Part shown: positions 13,216-20,373 of the stretch, piece after piece | Layout of the letters: each line of letters starts with the position of its first letter | Position numbering within the stretch: position 1 is the first letter of the stretch | From: a virus | Length of the DNA stretch: 32,693 nt | Strand: one strand, 5' to 3' | IMG/VR virus record: IMGVR_UViG_3300032291_001375 | Location: 1-32,693 of that record | Notes under the pieces: model-generated | What the model was told of the DNA's origin: nothing | Seen by the model: the letters and a program-made list of their open reading frames with translations, nothing else | The model's database searches: none | Program-made: the position numbers and the translations under genes

Positions 13216-13649
13216 ATAATTGTTGCGATCATAAACCCGATTAGCAATCCTGCGCCAAGTATCAACAGCATCTTGCTATTGGTAGTGTCGCATTCAGGCT
13301 CAGCGTTTACGGACATGGGCGCAGGTGCCGGTGCTTTGCGGATGGGTTTGATGGTTAATTGACCAGCTGTCTTATAAAAGTTGCGCTTTTCTTTACGTTT
13401 TGAGTTTTTGTGCTTTCGTATATGCACCATTACAGTCAAAACATTTTCTAATACTTGTTCAGTAAGAGTAACATCAGTCCATGTGGCTATGCTATTCTTG
13501 CTTTTAATGCAGTTGCATTGGTGTAACGCCACAAATAGATTTGAATCTACGTTATACTTTTCGCGCATAACTCTGTGATTAAAGACTTTTGTGTCAAAGC
13601 ATTCTTTTATGCATTGTACATACTTAAATTTGGTTTTATCTCTTAACAT
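13206..13649 (-). CDS. DNA-binding-like protein with C-terminal membrane anchor
   Basis: 147 residues. The N-terminal 80 residues are helical and basic (KFKYVQCIKECFDTKVFNHR) and may form a winged helix. A Lys/Arg cluster (HKNSKRKEKRNF) and a Pro/Ala linker (RKAPAPAPMSV) follow, and the protein ends in one transmembrane helix (MLLILGAGLLIGFMIATIIW). This tail-anchored layout could tether DNA or a replication complex to the membrane, which is inference. It overlaps the nuclease gene upstream by 7 nt, and its 3' end contains the -33 box of the internal promoter. No family is recognised. Confidence 0.6.
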   Translation of the reverse strand: MLRDKTKFKYVQCIKECFDTKVFNHRVMREKYNVDSNLFVALHQCNCIKSKNSIATWTDVTLTEQVLENVLTVMVHIRKHKNSKRKEKRNFYKTAGQLTIKPIRKAPAPAPMSVNAEPECDTTNSKMLLILGAGLLIGFMIATIIWK

Positions 13650-14014
13650 TCTAAGTATTTTTTAATTGTTATTGTGAATTCTTCAAATGACCTGCACACT
13701 TTCACGCAGAATCCTGCGTTTATCAGTTGTGCGTGAACGATTTTCTGCGTGTCTGAAAGTTTACCTTTCTCCGTTTTCATTTCGATGAACAGTGAATGGT
13801 ATCCAGATGATGCCATGCATATCATCAGGTCGGGCATGCCAGGCATTGCACCTTCTGCCTTCAAGATGCTCCAGCGTTTAGCACGTTGCACAGGTGTACC
13901 GCCAATGAATACCCCGTTGGGAAAGGAAGCGATCAATGTGCGAGGGAAGGAATACCTGAACCACTCAACACATCGCTGCTGCATTTTGCTTTCGTCATGC
14001 TTCATTCGCTCCAA
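13643..14014 (-). CDS. VRR-NUC domain nuclease
   Basis: 123 residues, the length of stand-alone phage VRR-NUC proteins. Motifs: ASFPNGVFIGG (near residues 29-39), GMPDLMICM with Asp62, LFIEMKTEKGKLSDTQ with Glu78, Lys80 and Gln90, and a C-terminal helix-strand (INAGFCVKVCRSFEEF). The fold is PD-(D/E)XK; phage members act as structure-specific or Holliday-junction-resolving enzymes. Its presence beside replication genes fits processing of branched replication and recombination intermediates before packaging. ATG 14014 is used; the Met at residue 4 is an alternative start. Confidence 0.82.
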   Translation of the reverse strand: MERMKHDESKMQQRCVEWFRYSFPRTLIASFPNGVFIGGTPVQRAKRWSILKAEGAMPGMPDLMICMASSGYHSLFIEMKTEKGKLSDTQKIVHAQLINAGFCVKVCRSFEEFTITIKKYLEC

Positions 14015-14418
14015 AGTTTAGTAGTTGCCCAAAAGTTTGATACATAGTTAGCATCGGTCTTGATGTTGATGGTGGGTATGTTATTGCGCAGGTGGTTATA
14101 TTCCCAAAAGCTAAGTTTGCTTACCTCGTAATCGAAGCCAATGCGATGACCGCAATACTGGATGGTGGGGTATTCAACCGCAACGCTAAAGTTGACGATG
14201 TAGTTAAAGCCGTTTAGCGTAACCAAATAGGCATTGTGCAACTCTTGCCCATCCTCGTCCACGATGACCTGCCTATCGGGCTGATATACGTTTTTTACCC
14301 ATTCGTACATGACGCCTACACTTACCCGTAATTGGTTGCGCATAACGTGAAATGGAAGCTTGTTGATGTTGCGCCTGATGTAGGCTACCTGCTTTGCTGT
14401 GGGGTGTTGTATGTTCAT
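14002..14418 (-). CDS. Helix-turn-helix-containing hypothetical protein
   Basis: 138 residues. Residues 8-42 (KQVAYIRRNINKLPFHVMRN, then QLRVSVGVMYEWVKN) look like a helix-turn-helix. The rest is strand-rich (NAYLVTLNGFNYIVNFSVAV) and ends IKTDANYVSNFW. It could be a DNA-binding regulator or a replication accessory. It overlaps the nuclease gene by 13 nt and shares ATGA with the upstream gene (14415-14418). Confidence 0.6.
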   Translation of the reverse strand: MNIQHPTAKQVAYIRRNINKLPFHVMRNQLRVSVGVMYEWVKNVYQPDRQVIVDEDGQELHNAYLVTLNGFNYIVNFSVAVEYPTIQYCGHRIGFDYEVSKLSFWEYNHLRNNIPTINIKTDANYVSNFWATTKLWSE

Positions 14419-14636
14419 TGTTCACCTCCGTATGTTTCGTTGTAGTATTCTTCTGCAACCTCATCAAAGCATAGAATTCTATCGCTTTGATATGCGATAG
14501 TAATCTGCTCCCTCTCCATTGCTTTGGCGTGGTCTTTTAATTCTTTATACAAAAGATGCTCATCCTTTGTCAACCGCAATAATCCATTTATTAAAAGATT
14601 ATTTAGTAACCACTGTACTGCTGTTTGTTTACTCAT
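14415..14636 (-). CDS. Small conserved phage protein, 73 residues
   Basis: Starts MSKQTAVQWLLNNLLINGLL and ends FDEVAEEYYNETYGGEQ. The combination of a K-QTAV-WL start, a central AKAMEREQI helix and a final EYYNETY is seen in small proteins of many Bacteroidota phages. No function is known. It is coupled both upstream (8-nt overlap) and downstream (ATGA). Confidence 0.75.
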   Translation of the reverse strand: MSKQTAVQWLLNNLLINGLLRLTKDEHLLYKELKDHAKAMEREQITIAYQSDRILCFDEVAEEYYNETYGGEQ

Positions 14637-14865
14637 CGCCTTCGTGTTTTATAGTTATTGAATTAATGACTTCGCACAGGGGCAACTCAAGCACTTCGCT
14701 GAGATTCATCAGCTGCCGTAGCTTGATGCTGCCCGGGTCAACACACCAGTTGTGCAAGGTCTTTTTGACTATGGGTGTGTTGCTTCTTTGCATAGCACGA
14801 AGGAGGGCAGCCTTACTGCCCACCGTGCGTGCAATCAATCCGTTTAATTGATTGGTTTGTCTCAT
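14629..14865 (-). CDS. Small helix-turn-helix regulator
   Basis: 78 residues with an XRE-like layout: LNGLIARTVGSKAALLRAMQ, a turn with TPIVKKTLHNWC, and a second helical part SIKLRQLMNLSEVLELPLCE. The fit to the XRE motif is partial. It is the only protein here that resembles a Cro-type regulator, and it lies three genes from the divergent promoters. It could bind the repeats at 15465-15570 or the 7-3-7 palindromes, which is untested. ATGA coupling links it to the upstream gene. Confidence 0.6.
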   Translation of the reverse strand: MRQTNQLNGLIARTVGSKAALLRAMQRSNTPIVKKTLHNWCVDPGSIKLRQLMNLSEVLELPLCEVINSITIKHEGDE

Positions 14866-15191
14866 AGTTTAGGTTTTAAATCAGGGTTAACAGCGTAGAA
14901 CACTTCGCGGTGGGCTTCGCTAAACATGTGCATGAATACAGATTCATCAATAGCCCTATAACGCTTATCGCGCATATCGATTTCAAGTCGTGCTTGCACC
15001 TGTATTGAATCATCGTATTTACGAGTTTCAATCTGCTTGTTGGTGCTGTAACTTAAAACGGTAGTTAATACCATGTCCGCAGACATGCAGCAGTAGATAT
15101 CGCCAAAATTTCCGCAAGTGTAGAAAAAAGGCAATGTGATTTGGGTTGTTTCGTTTACCACTGGGTGGTAGTTGTTTACTTCGATTGTCAT
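14862..15191 (-). CDS. Early hypothetical protein, 109 residues
   Basis: Strand-rich protein starting MTIEVNNYHPVVNETTQITL with CGNFGDIYCCMSADM and an acidic RLEIDMRDKRYRAID segment. It is the second gene behind the leftward promoter, so it is expected to be expressed very early; such genes often encode host-takeover or regulatory proteins. No family is recognised. It shares ATGA with the downstream HTH gene. Confidence 0.65.
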   Translation of the reverse strand: MTIEVNNYHPVVNETTQITLPFFYTCGNFGDIYCCMSADMVLTTVLSYSTNKQIETRKYDDSIQVQARLEIDMRDKRYRAIDESVFMHMFSEAHREVFYAVNPDLKPKL

Positions 15192-15203
15192 CTTAGTTGG
15201 TTT

Positions 15204-15458
15204 TTATTGTTGATTAAAAAAGTGTTCAGTGATTGCTTCGCGCATGGCGGTTTCAAGTTCATCCTGCAACTTGACAAAATTGCTCAACCCAATGCATTCG
15301 GTTAAGTTCAAATTACCGCAGTACAATTCGTAATTGTAGCGGTAATCAAACTCAGATGGATTGTCGTAGTCCGCTTCGCGGTAGTAAGGCGCATACTCAA
15401 CGCGAATGGTGAGCGTGATTGGGATGATACTTGCTTCGTGTTCAAAAGTGAAATACAT
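15204..15458 (-). CDS. First leftward early protein, 84 residues
   Basis: Starts MYFTFEHEASIIPITLTIRV, followed by an aromatic, acidic stretch (APYYREADYDNPSEFDYRYN) and a C-terminal helix (LQDELETAMREAITEHFF). It is very acidic, like some early anti-host or DNA-mimic proteins, but that is speculation. It is the promoter-proximal gene of the leftward operon. Its leader of about 36 nt contains the rightward promoter. Confidence 0.65.
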   Translation of the reverse strand: MYFTFEHEASIIPITLTIRVEYAPYYREADYDNPSEFDYRYNYELYCGNLNLTECIGLSNFVKLQDELETAMREAITEHFFNQQ

Positions 15459-15464
15459 GGGTTA

Positions 15465-15493
15465 TTGATTTAAATAGTTATTGATTACCTTTG
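15465..15493 (+). promoter_or_regulatory. Rightward promoter
   Basis: TTG (15465-15467), an 18-nt spacer and TACCTTTG (15486-15493) match the Bacteroidota consensus. Transcription should start near 15500 and run into the sigma-like gene and the late operon. The elements lie inside the leader of the leftward transcript and overlap the footprint of the leftward promoter. Confidence 0.65.
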
Positions 15494-15500
15494 TTGGGTA

Positions 15501-15530
15501 CAAATCTACACTAAAGTTTCAATGGTGCAA
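15501..15530 (-). promoter_or_regulatory. Leftward early promoter
   Basis: On the minus strand, TTG (15530-15528), a 19-nt spacer and TAGATTTG (15508-15501) match the Bacteroidota consensus exactly. The start should be near 15494, about 36 nt before the ATG at 15458. Upstream (15546-15566) are tandem TTGTTAAA boxes 10 nt apart, similar in core to the TGTTAAAA pair at 9413-9430, perhaps regulator sites. Confidence 0.75.
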
Positions 15531-15657
15531 CTTTTTACCTGTAAAATTTAACAACCTTTAACAAATCGACTGCGTTAGTTACAACATAAAAAAGCACTAC
15601 AACGCATGGCTTGACAAGGCTACAAGGCTTGCTCACGATAAATGTAAAGGAAGTGAT

Positions 15658-16110
15658 TTGCTACATGAAGTATTAGCACGTTTGATGGATAGACCAGAGC
15701 AGGATGTGCAAGACATCGTGTGCCGTGGCAAGGTGGAGCAATATGTAAACCGTGCATTGTGGTTATCATGGCACAGCAACCGCAGCGACTACGCGATTAA
15801 GTACCGAAAGTATTACGAGTTGCATACCGAGAAAGGCGCAGAAGACACAAAGCAGGACGAAACATGGATAGGTGCATTCATCGATGGTGAGTATTTGTAC
15901 AGCGCGATAGGTCGCATGCATGAATTCGATGCAATCCTGCTGCGACTATACAGCAAACCCGATTTTAATTACAAAGAACTGAGCGCGACTACAGGCATAC
16001 CATACCCCTATCTGCGCACAGCCATACACAGAGCATTAAAAAAGATTAGAACATATGTTGAACTTCAACGTGCCGCTGCACATTCAAAGAGAGAGGCTAG
16101 CGATTTGTAA
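15658..16110 (+). CDS. Sigma-factor-like transcription regulator
   Basis: 150 residues from TTG 15658, the first standard start in this frame. The C-terminal part (ILLRLYSKPDFNYKELSATT, then YLRTAIHRALKKIRTYVE) is a sigma region 4-like helix-turn-helix. The N-terminal part (LLHEVLARLMDRPEQDV) is the end of a region 2-like helix bundle. The frame stays open upstream to 15562 and encodes the missing helix (KKHYNAWLDKATRLAHDK). The real protein therefore probably begins at ATA 15586, giving 174 residues. As first gene of the rightward operon it may redirect host polymerase to late genes. It overlaps the next gene by 56 nt. Confidence 0.75.
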   Translation: MLHEVLARLMDRPEQDVQDIVCRGKVEQYVNRALWLSWHSNRSDYAIKYRKYYELHTEKGAEDTKQDETWIGAFIDGEYLYSAIGRMHEFDAILLRLYSKPDFNYKELSATTGIPYPYLRTAIHRALKKIRTYVELQRAAAHSKREASDL

Positions 16111-16504
16111 AAAGTGCAAGTTCTTTAAGTCAGTTACGCAGTCATGCGGCACACTTATCGTGGGCAACACTGTAGATCCTGAAGAGAACAGCGTAACTCA
16201 CTACAAAGAGAAGATAAAGTTGTGCGGTTGCATTATGCCCATAAAGACCATGTTCCGATTTGCATCATGCCCGGCACATAAATGGTTTGCACTTGACTGG
16301 AAGCAGGAAGAGATTGCCGAACTGAACGAATTTATACTGCGCATTTACAAGGCGAATAAGATTGAACCGCAGGATTTGCAGCAGTTATACAAGTGGGCAA
16401 CTAAAATGACAGGCGTGCATCAGCAACCATCAGGATGTGCATCGTGCATACGCGATTTGATAAACGAGTTTCGCAGGCAGCTAAACAAAATAGATAGCAA
16501 GTAA
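16055..16504 (+). CDS. Cysteine-rich, probably zinc-binding protein
   Basis: 149 residues. Cysteines at 18, 21, 31, 57, 59 and 72 (CKKC, SCG, CGC, SCPAHKW) fit one or two zinc sites. The C-terminus is helical with a second CASC motif. Small proteins with this N-terminal pattern (RERLAICKKCKFF) follow sigma-like genes in Bacteroidota phages. A role in transcription control or DNA binding is plausible but not shown. Its first 56 nt overlap the sigma-like gene. Confidence 0.7.
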   Translation: MLNFNVPLHIQRERLAICKKCKFFKSVTQSCGTLIVGNTVDPEENSVTHYKEKIKLCGCIMPIKTMFRFASCPAHKWFALDWKQEEIAELNEFILRIYKANKIEPQDLQQLYKWATKMTGVHQQPSGCASCIRDLINEFRRQLNKIDSK

Positions 16505-16528
16505 TTTGTAAACATCAAAATAACAATC

Positions 16529-16819
16529 ATGGGACTGCAAAAAGGAATGACCAACAACCCGAATGGTAGACCATTAGGAAGCTTGAACAAGAAGACGCTT
16601 GAGTGGGATGAGTTCGGCTGCACATTCGTAGCCGAGGCACTACCAAAAGTAGCCGCATTCATTAACGAGTGCATGGATAGCAAAGACGAAGACTTGAAGT
16701 TTAAGGCAGCAGGTCTAACACTGGATGTGCTTGAATACTTCAAACCAAAACAGGCACGTGTGACGATGGCTGGCGATTCAAAAGCGCCGGTGGTTATCAA
16801 CGTGCATTCAGACCTGTAA
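16529..16819 (+). CDS. Terminase small-subunit-like DNA-binding protein
   Basis: 96 residues. The N-terminus has GMTNNPNGRPLGSLNKKT, the basic AT-hook-like PNGRP motif that begins many phage small terminase proteins. A helical core (EALPKVAAFINECMDSKD) follows, and a short C-terminus ends VVINVHSDL. TerS binds the packaging site and recruits TerL. It is first in the morphogenesis genes on the plus strand, about 5.7 kb from terL, which is on the opposite strand. The short length makes the call moderate. Confidence 0.6.
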   Translation: MGLQKGMTNNPNGRPLGSLNKKTLEWDEFGCTFVAEALPKVAAFINECMDSKDEDLKFKAAGLTLDVLEYFKPKQARVTMAGDSKAPVVINVHSDL

Positions 16820-16853
16820 CAAAAACGAATCAAAAACTACAATAACACACAAC

Positions 16854-17453
16854 ATGAAGTTAAAGCTAAACATAGCAGCCAATGCCAAAGGTGTATCACT
16901 TGCGAAATACATCGACTACCAAAACGCGGTCGATAAGGTTGAGCAGGTGCATATCATCACTGGCAAGAGTAGCGAAAGCATAAGGCTACTACAGGCGAGC
17001 ATCATTGACGAAATCATCATGCAGTTCGAAGCAGCCATTAAGTTAGGCAGTAATGACTTTGAACGGAAGGTGCGTGCTAACGCGATTGAGTTAGGCTTTA
17101 TCCCGAACCTGCAAGAGATGACCTTTGGTGAGTACGTTGACTTGGATAGCGCATGCACCAACCTGTACCAAAATGGTAAGGTGAATGGTGAGGCTGCGCT
17201 GAAGATGATGTGCATACTATACCGACCCATCAAAGCAAAGTTTGGCAACTACTACGACATTGAGCCGTACAAGACTGAGGCAAAGCGCAAGTATGCAGAT
17301 GCTGTGAAGGAGTTAACGCTTGACCATGTACTGAACGTACTGCTTTTTTTTTCGACTTTAGAAATCGAGCTGTACAACAGTTCCCTAGAATATTTGGCAA
17401 AGGAGATAACGGAGATAGTGAAGGAGATGACAGCGGAACACCAGACGGCTTAG
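16854..17453 (+). CDS. Tail assembly chaperone-like protein (short form)
   Basis: 199 residues, helical, with GFIPNLQEMTFGEYVDLDSA and MMCILYRPIKAKFGNYYDIE, a pattern found in Bacteroidota phages. Near its end the codons CTT TTT TTT TCG contain a T9 run (17344-17352), and the -1 frame is open from 17324 to 17617. A -1 slip at T TTT TTT (17345-17351) would give a fusion of 166 plus 88 residues. This is the G/GT arrangement of tail assembly chaperones, which coat the tape measure during tail assembly. Unusually, it lies about 8 kb upstream of the tape measure instead of directly before it. Confidence 0.65.
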   Translation: MKLKLNIAANAKGVSLAKYIDYQNAVDKVEQVHIITGKSSESIRLLQASIIDEIIMQFEAAIKLGSNDFERKVRANAIELGFIPNLQEMTFGEYVDLDSACTNLYQNGKVNGEAALKMMCILYRPIKAKFGNYYDIEPYKTEAKRKYADAVKELTLDHVLNVLLFFSTLEIELYNSSLEYLAKEITEIVKEMTAEHQTA

Positions 17454-17617
17454 AAGTTTATGGATGGTTTCACATCATTGAGAGTTTAGCGGACAGGGAC
17501 ATAACGAAGTTTGATGCGGTAACCGAGCGCAACGCATTTGAAGTATTTACGCACTTGACATATCTCGCAGACTATGTGTATGTGCAGAAAGTAGAAATGA
17601 AAAAAAGGAATAGATGA
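17345..17617 (+). CDS. -1 frameshift extension of the tail chaperone (GT-like)
   Basis: This open frame has no start codon of its own in the relevant region. It encodes an acidic linker (GKGDNGDSEGDDSGTPDG) followed by a folded-looking helical domain (EVYGWFHIIESLADRDITKF, then FEVFTHLTYLADYVYVQKVE). Its TGA at 17615-17617 shares ATGA with the next gene, the coupling used throughout this genome, which strongly suggests it is translated. Without it a 160-nt gap would remain. The expected route is -1 slippage at 17345-17351, producing a fusion of about 254 residues in minor amount. Confidence 0.7.
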   Translation, partial: FFFDFRNRAVQQFPRIFGKGDNGDSEGDDSGTPDGLEVYGWFHIIESLADRDITKFDAVTERNAFEVFTHLTYLADYVYVQKVEMKKRNR

Positions 17618-20373
17618 CAAGTTACAACTATAGTTACAACGTACTTATCAATCGACTTGAGGCATTTGCAGCAGGTCACTTTTTGATACGCAGGTTCACG
17701 CATGGGCAGATTGACATGAGCGACCAATTGCAGGACGATCAATATCCGTTCATGCACGTTACGCCCGATACGATTGAGCCGGTGCCAGGCGCAATGAACT
17801 TTGGTTTTCACATCATGTTTGCGGACATACCACGCGACAAAGAATACAAGGCAGAGTACCAACGCGAGGTAATTAGTGATTGCATACGATTAGGGCAAGA
17901 CTTAATTGCTGAAGTGAAGAATGGACTTGAGTTGTTTGGCTTCGATGTTCAGCTTCTTGAAACGCCCACCTTTGAGCCGTTCATGGAAGAGCAGAAGAAC
18001 ACGGTTACGGGTGTTGCCTTTACATTGAAGCTTTCAGTGCCGTGGGATTGGTCAGCCTGCGACATACCTGCGATATGGTCAGTTGGTGGTGCAAGTGGTA
18101 CAGGTGGTGAAGGCACAGGCTACGGCATAACGCTACGCACCAATGGTGTTGACAACGTGGTGCAAACGCTGCTTGACTTAGTTGAAGGCACGAACATAAC
18201 CATCACGGACAATGGCAATGGGTCGGTAACAATCGATTCAATAGGTGGTGGCGTAACTGATTTTGTAAGTACCGCATACAACGCCAACCATACAACTGCA
18301 ACAGGCAACCAATATGTAGTTGGTGATAGGGTATGGTACAACGGCAACGTGTACCAATGCATTGCCAACAATGATGCAATCATACCAACCAACACAACGT
18401 ATTGGACACTTGTTGGTGCAGGTTACAGGTTGCGTCAAACACCTGTAGATTGGAATGCAACGAGCGGTGACTATCAAATACTGAACAAGCCAACCATAAC
18501 CACACCTGTAAATGCGGATTGGAATGCATCGAGCGGATTGGCGCAGATATTAAACAAGCCAACCATTCCCGCAGCGCAAGTAAATAGTGATTGGAATGCG
18601 GTTAGTGGTGTTGCTGAAATCTTGAATAAACCAACCATTCCTGCTGCCCAAGTCAACTCGGATTGGAACAGCGTGAGTGGTGTGTCTGAGATATTAAACA
18701 AGCCAACTATTCCTGCTGCGCAGATTCAGTCTGATTGGAATCAGAGCAACAACGCAGCACTTGACTTCATTAAGAACAAGCCAACCATACCAACTACACT
18801 TGACAGCTTAACGGATGTGAACACGCCTGCACCAACAAACGGGCAGGTACTAACTTACAATACAAGCACAGGTCAATGGATAGCATCTACACCTTCGGGC
18901 GGTGGCGGTGGCACGGTAAATAGCGTTGCACTTTCAATGCCTGCGCCTGCAAATCCTGCATTCAGCGTGGCAGGTTCACCCGTGACCAATACAGGCACAC
19001 TTGCTGTTTCGGCAAATGGTACTATAGACCAATACGTAGACGGCACAGGCGCACTTCGCACAATGCCTTCAACGAGTGGTGGCGGCTCATCAGTTAGCTA
19101 CTATCTCAATGGCTCAATCAATCAAGGAGTAATAGGCGGCAGCACCTACTACCAAATGAGCAAGACGGCTGTATTTGGTGCAGGCACGGATTTTACACGA
19201 ACTAATGCAGCAGGCAATGGATTAATCGCGCAGTTCATCACGGATGCAAACGACCCTAATGTGTTACTTGTGCCGGGTGGAAACTTCAACCTTGAACTTT
19301 ATTTTAGTGCGTCATCGAGTGGTGGCTCGCCTTCATTCTATGTTGAGTTGTATAAGTATGATGGTGCAACATTCACCCTTTTGGCTACCGATGTTGCAAC
19401 ACCTGAAGGCATAACGCAAGGCACGGTTATCGATGCGTATTTCACGGCTCTTGCAGTACCGCCAACCACAATGGCGTTAACCGATAGATTGGCGTTGCGT
19501 GTGTTTGTTACCACTTCAGGTCGCACTCTTAAACTGCATACTGAAAATTCGCATCTATCTCAAGTAATAACAACACTCAGCACGGGCGTTAATGCGCTTA
19601 ATGGCTTAACTGCACAAGTTCAAAATTTCGCAGTAGGAACGGCAGGAGCTGACTTTGGTATTAGTTCGGTTGGTTCAACACATACATTCAACCTACCAAC
19701 TGCAAGTGCGGCAAATCGTGGCTTGCTTTCAACAACGGATTGGGCTGCGTTCAATGGCAAGCAAAACAACATCGGACTAACTACGGTGGGAAATGCACTC
19801 GCTACGCTTACCAATCCTAATGCAATAACCTTCCTTCGCGTGAATGCCGATAACTCGGTTACCGCCCGAACGCCCGCACAAGTTTTAACCGATTTGGGGG
19901 TGAGCGCGAACATTATACTCAATCGAAACTTCGCGGACACATCGCTCACGGGAACGACTGCCAACACAATAATTTTCACCGTGCTGATTCCCGCCAATAC
20001 ACTTCAGGCGAATGATTGGATTAACTTTAAAACATTCGTGCGAGTTAACACCTCGTCATCGACTATTAAAGTTTATCTAAACACCACGCCAACGATACCA
20101 ACGCTCTCGCCTGTTACCATAGGTGATTTATCCCTCGCGCTCAATTCGGGAGGACTTTATGAGAGGAACTGGATGATTCCAACATCGGGAGTTAGCGGTA
20201 GCATTAAATCATTCCAAGGTGCCGCGCTTTCGGCTTTCACACCAGCCAATAACGCTATTTCATCAGCCACGATAAATACAACGGTGGATCAATACATAGT
20301 GTTTGCGGCTCAGAATAACACCACAGGTACTACCTTTATTACTAACGGGAATATTATACAATTAACACGATGA
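17614..20373 (+). CDS. Long fiber-like structural protein with tail-completion-like N-terminus
   Basis: 919 residues. Residues 1-150 form a distinct domain (YNVLINRLEAFAAGHFLIRR, then FTHGQIDMSDQLQDDQYPF) ending in SVPWDWSACDIP; it may attach to the tail. A Gly/Thr linker follows, then about 60 residues of carbohydrate-binding-like sequence (YVVGDRVWYNGNVYQCIAN). Next are five repeats of DWN-x-SG-x-ILNKPTIP (about residues 279-398), jelly-roll-like domains, and a C-terminal tip (from about 760) that probably binds the host. Coiled or triple-stranded repeats suit a trimeric fiber. The stop overlaps the next ATG. The tip DNA differs from the rest in codon choice (more GCC, TCG, CCC). Confidence 0.75.
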   Translation: MTSYNYSYNVLINRLEAFAAGHFLIRRFTHGQIDMSDQLQDDQYPFMHVTPDTIEPVPGAMNFGFHIMFADIPRDKEYKAEYQREVISDCIRLGQDLIAEVKNGLELFGFDVQLLETPTFEPFMEEQKNTVTGVAFTLKLSVPWDWSACDIPAIWSVGGASGTGGEGTGYGITLRTNGVDNVVQTLLDLVEGTNITITDNGNGSVTIDSIGGGVTDFVSTAYNANHTTATGNQYVVGDRVWYNGNVYQCIANNDAIIPTNTTYWTLVGAGYRLRQTPVDWNATSGDYQILNKPTITTPVNADWNASSGLAQILNKPTIPAAQVNSDWNAVSGVAEILNKPTIPAAQVNSDWNSVSGVSEILNKPTIPAAQIQSDWNQSNNAALDFIKNKPTIPTTLDSLTDVNTPAPTNGQVLTYNTSTGQWIASTPSGGGGGTVNSVALSMPAPANPAFSVAGSPVTNTGTLAVSANGTIDQYVDGTGALRTMPSTSGGGSSVSYYLNGSINQGVIGGSTYYQMSKTAVFGAGTDFTRTNAAGNGLIAQFITDANDPNVLLVPGGNFNLELYFSASSSGGSPSFYVELYKYDGATFTLLATDVATPEGITQGTVIDAYFTALAVPPTTMALTDRLALRVFVTTSGRTLKLHTENSHLSQVITTLSTGVNALNGLTAQVQNFAVGTAGADFGISSVGSTHTFNLPTASAANRGLLSTTDWAAFNGKQNNIGLTTVGNALATLTNPNAITFLRVNADNSVTARTPAQVLTDLGVSANIILNRNFADTSLTGTTANTIIFTVLIPANTLQANDWINFKTFVRVNTSSSTIKVYLNTTPTIPTLSPVTIGDLSLALNSGGLYERNWMIPTSGVSGSIKSFQGAALSAFTPANNAISSATINTTVDQYIVFAAQNNTTGTTFITNGNIIQLTR
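18448..18807 (+). repeat. Five tandem repeats of 69-72 bp in the fiber gene
   Basis: Units start at 18448, 18517, 18589, 18661 and 18733 with GATTGGAA and contain AACAAGCCAACCAT or a close variant. Each encodes 23-24 residues of the form DWN-x(2)-SG-x(3)-ILNKPTIPAAQ. The central three are nearly identical, so unequal recombination could change fiber length between isolates. Confidence 0.85.

Noticed and set aside
14629-14865. CI-type lysogeny repressor
   Set aside because: The protein is only 78 residues with a partial HTH and no dimerisation domain, and no integrase or attachment site is visible; a small Cro-like regulator is the most that can be said.
16420-16833. Minus-strand open frame of 137 codons over the TerS-like gene
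   Set aside because: The plus-strand gene has the NPNGRP motif and operon context; the minus frame has neither.
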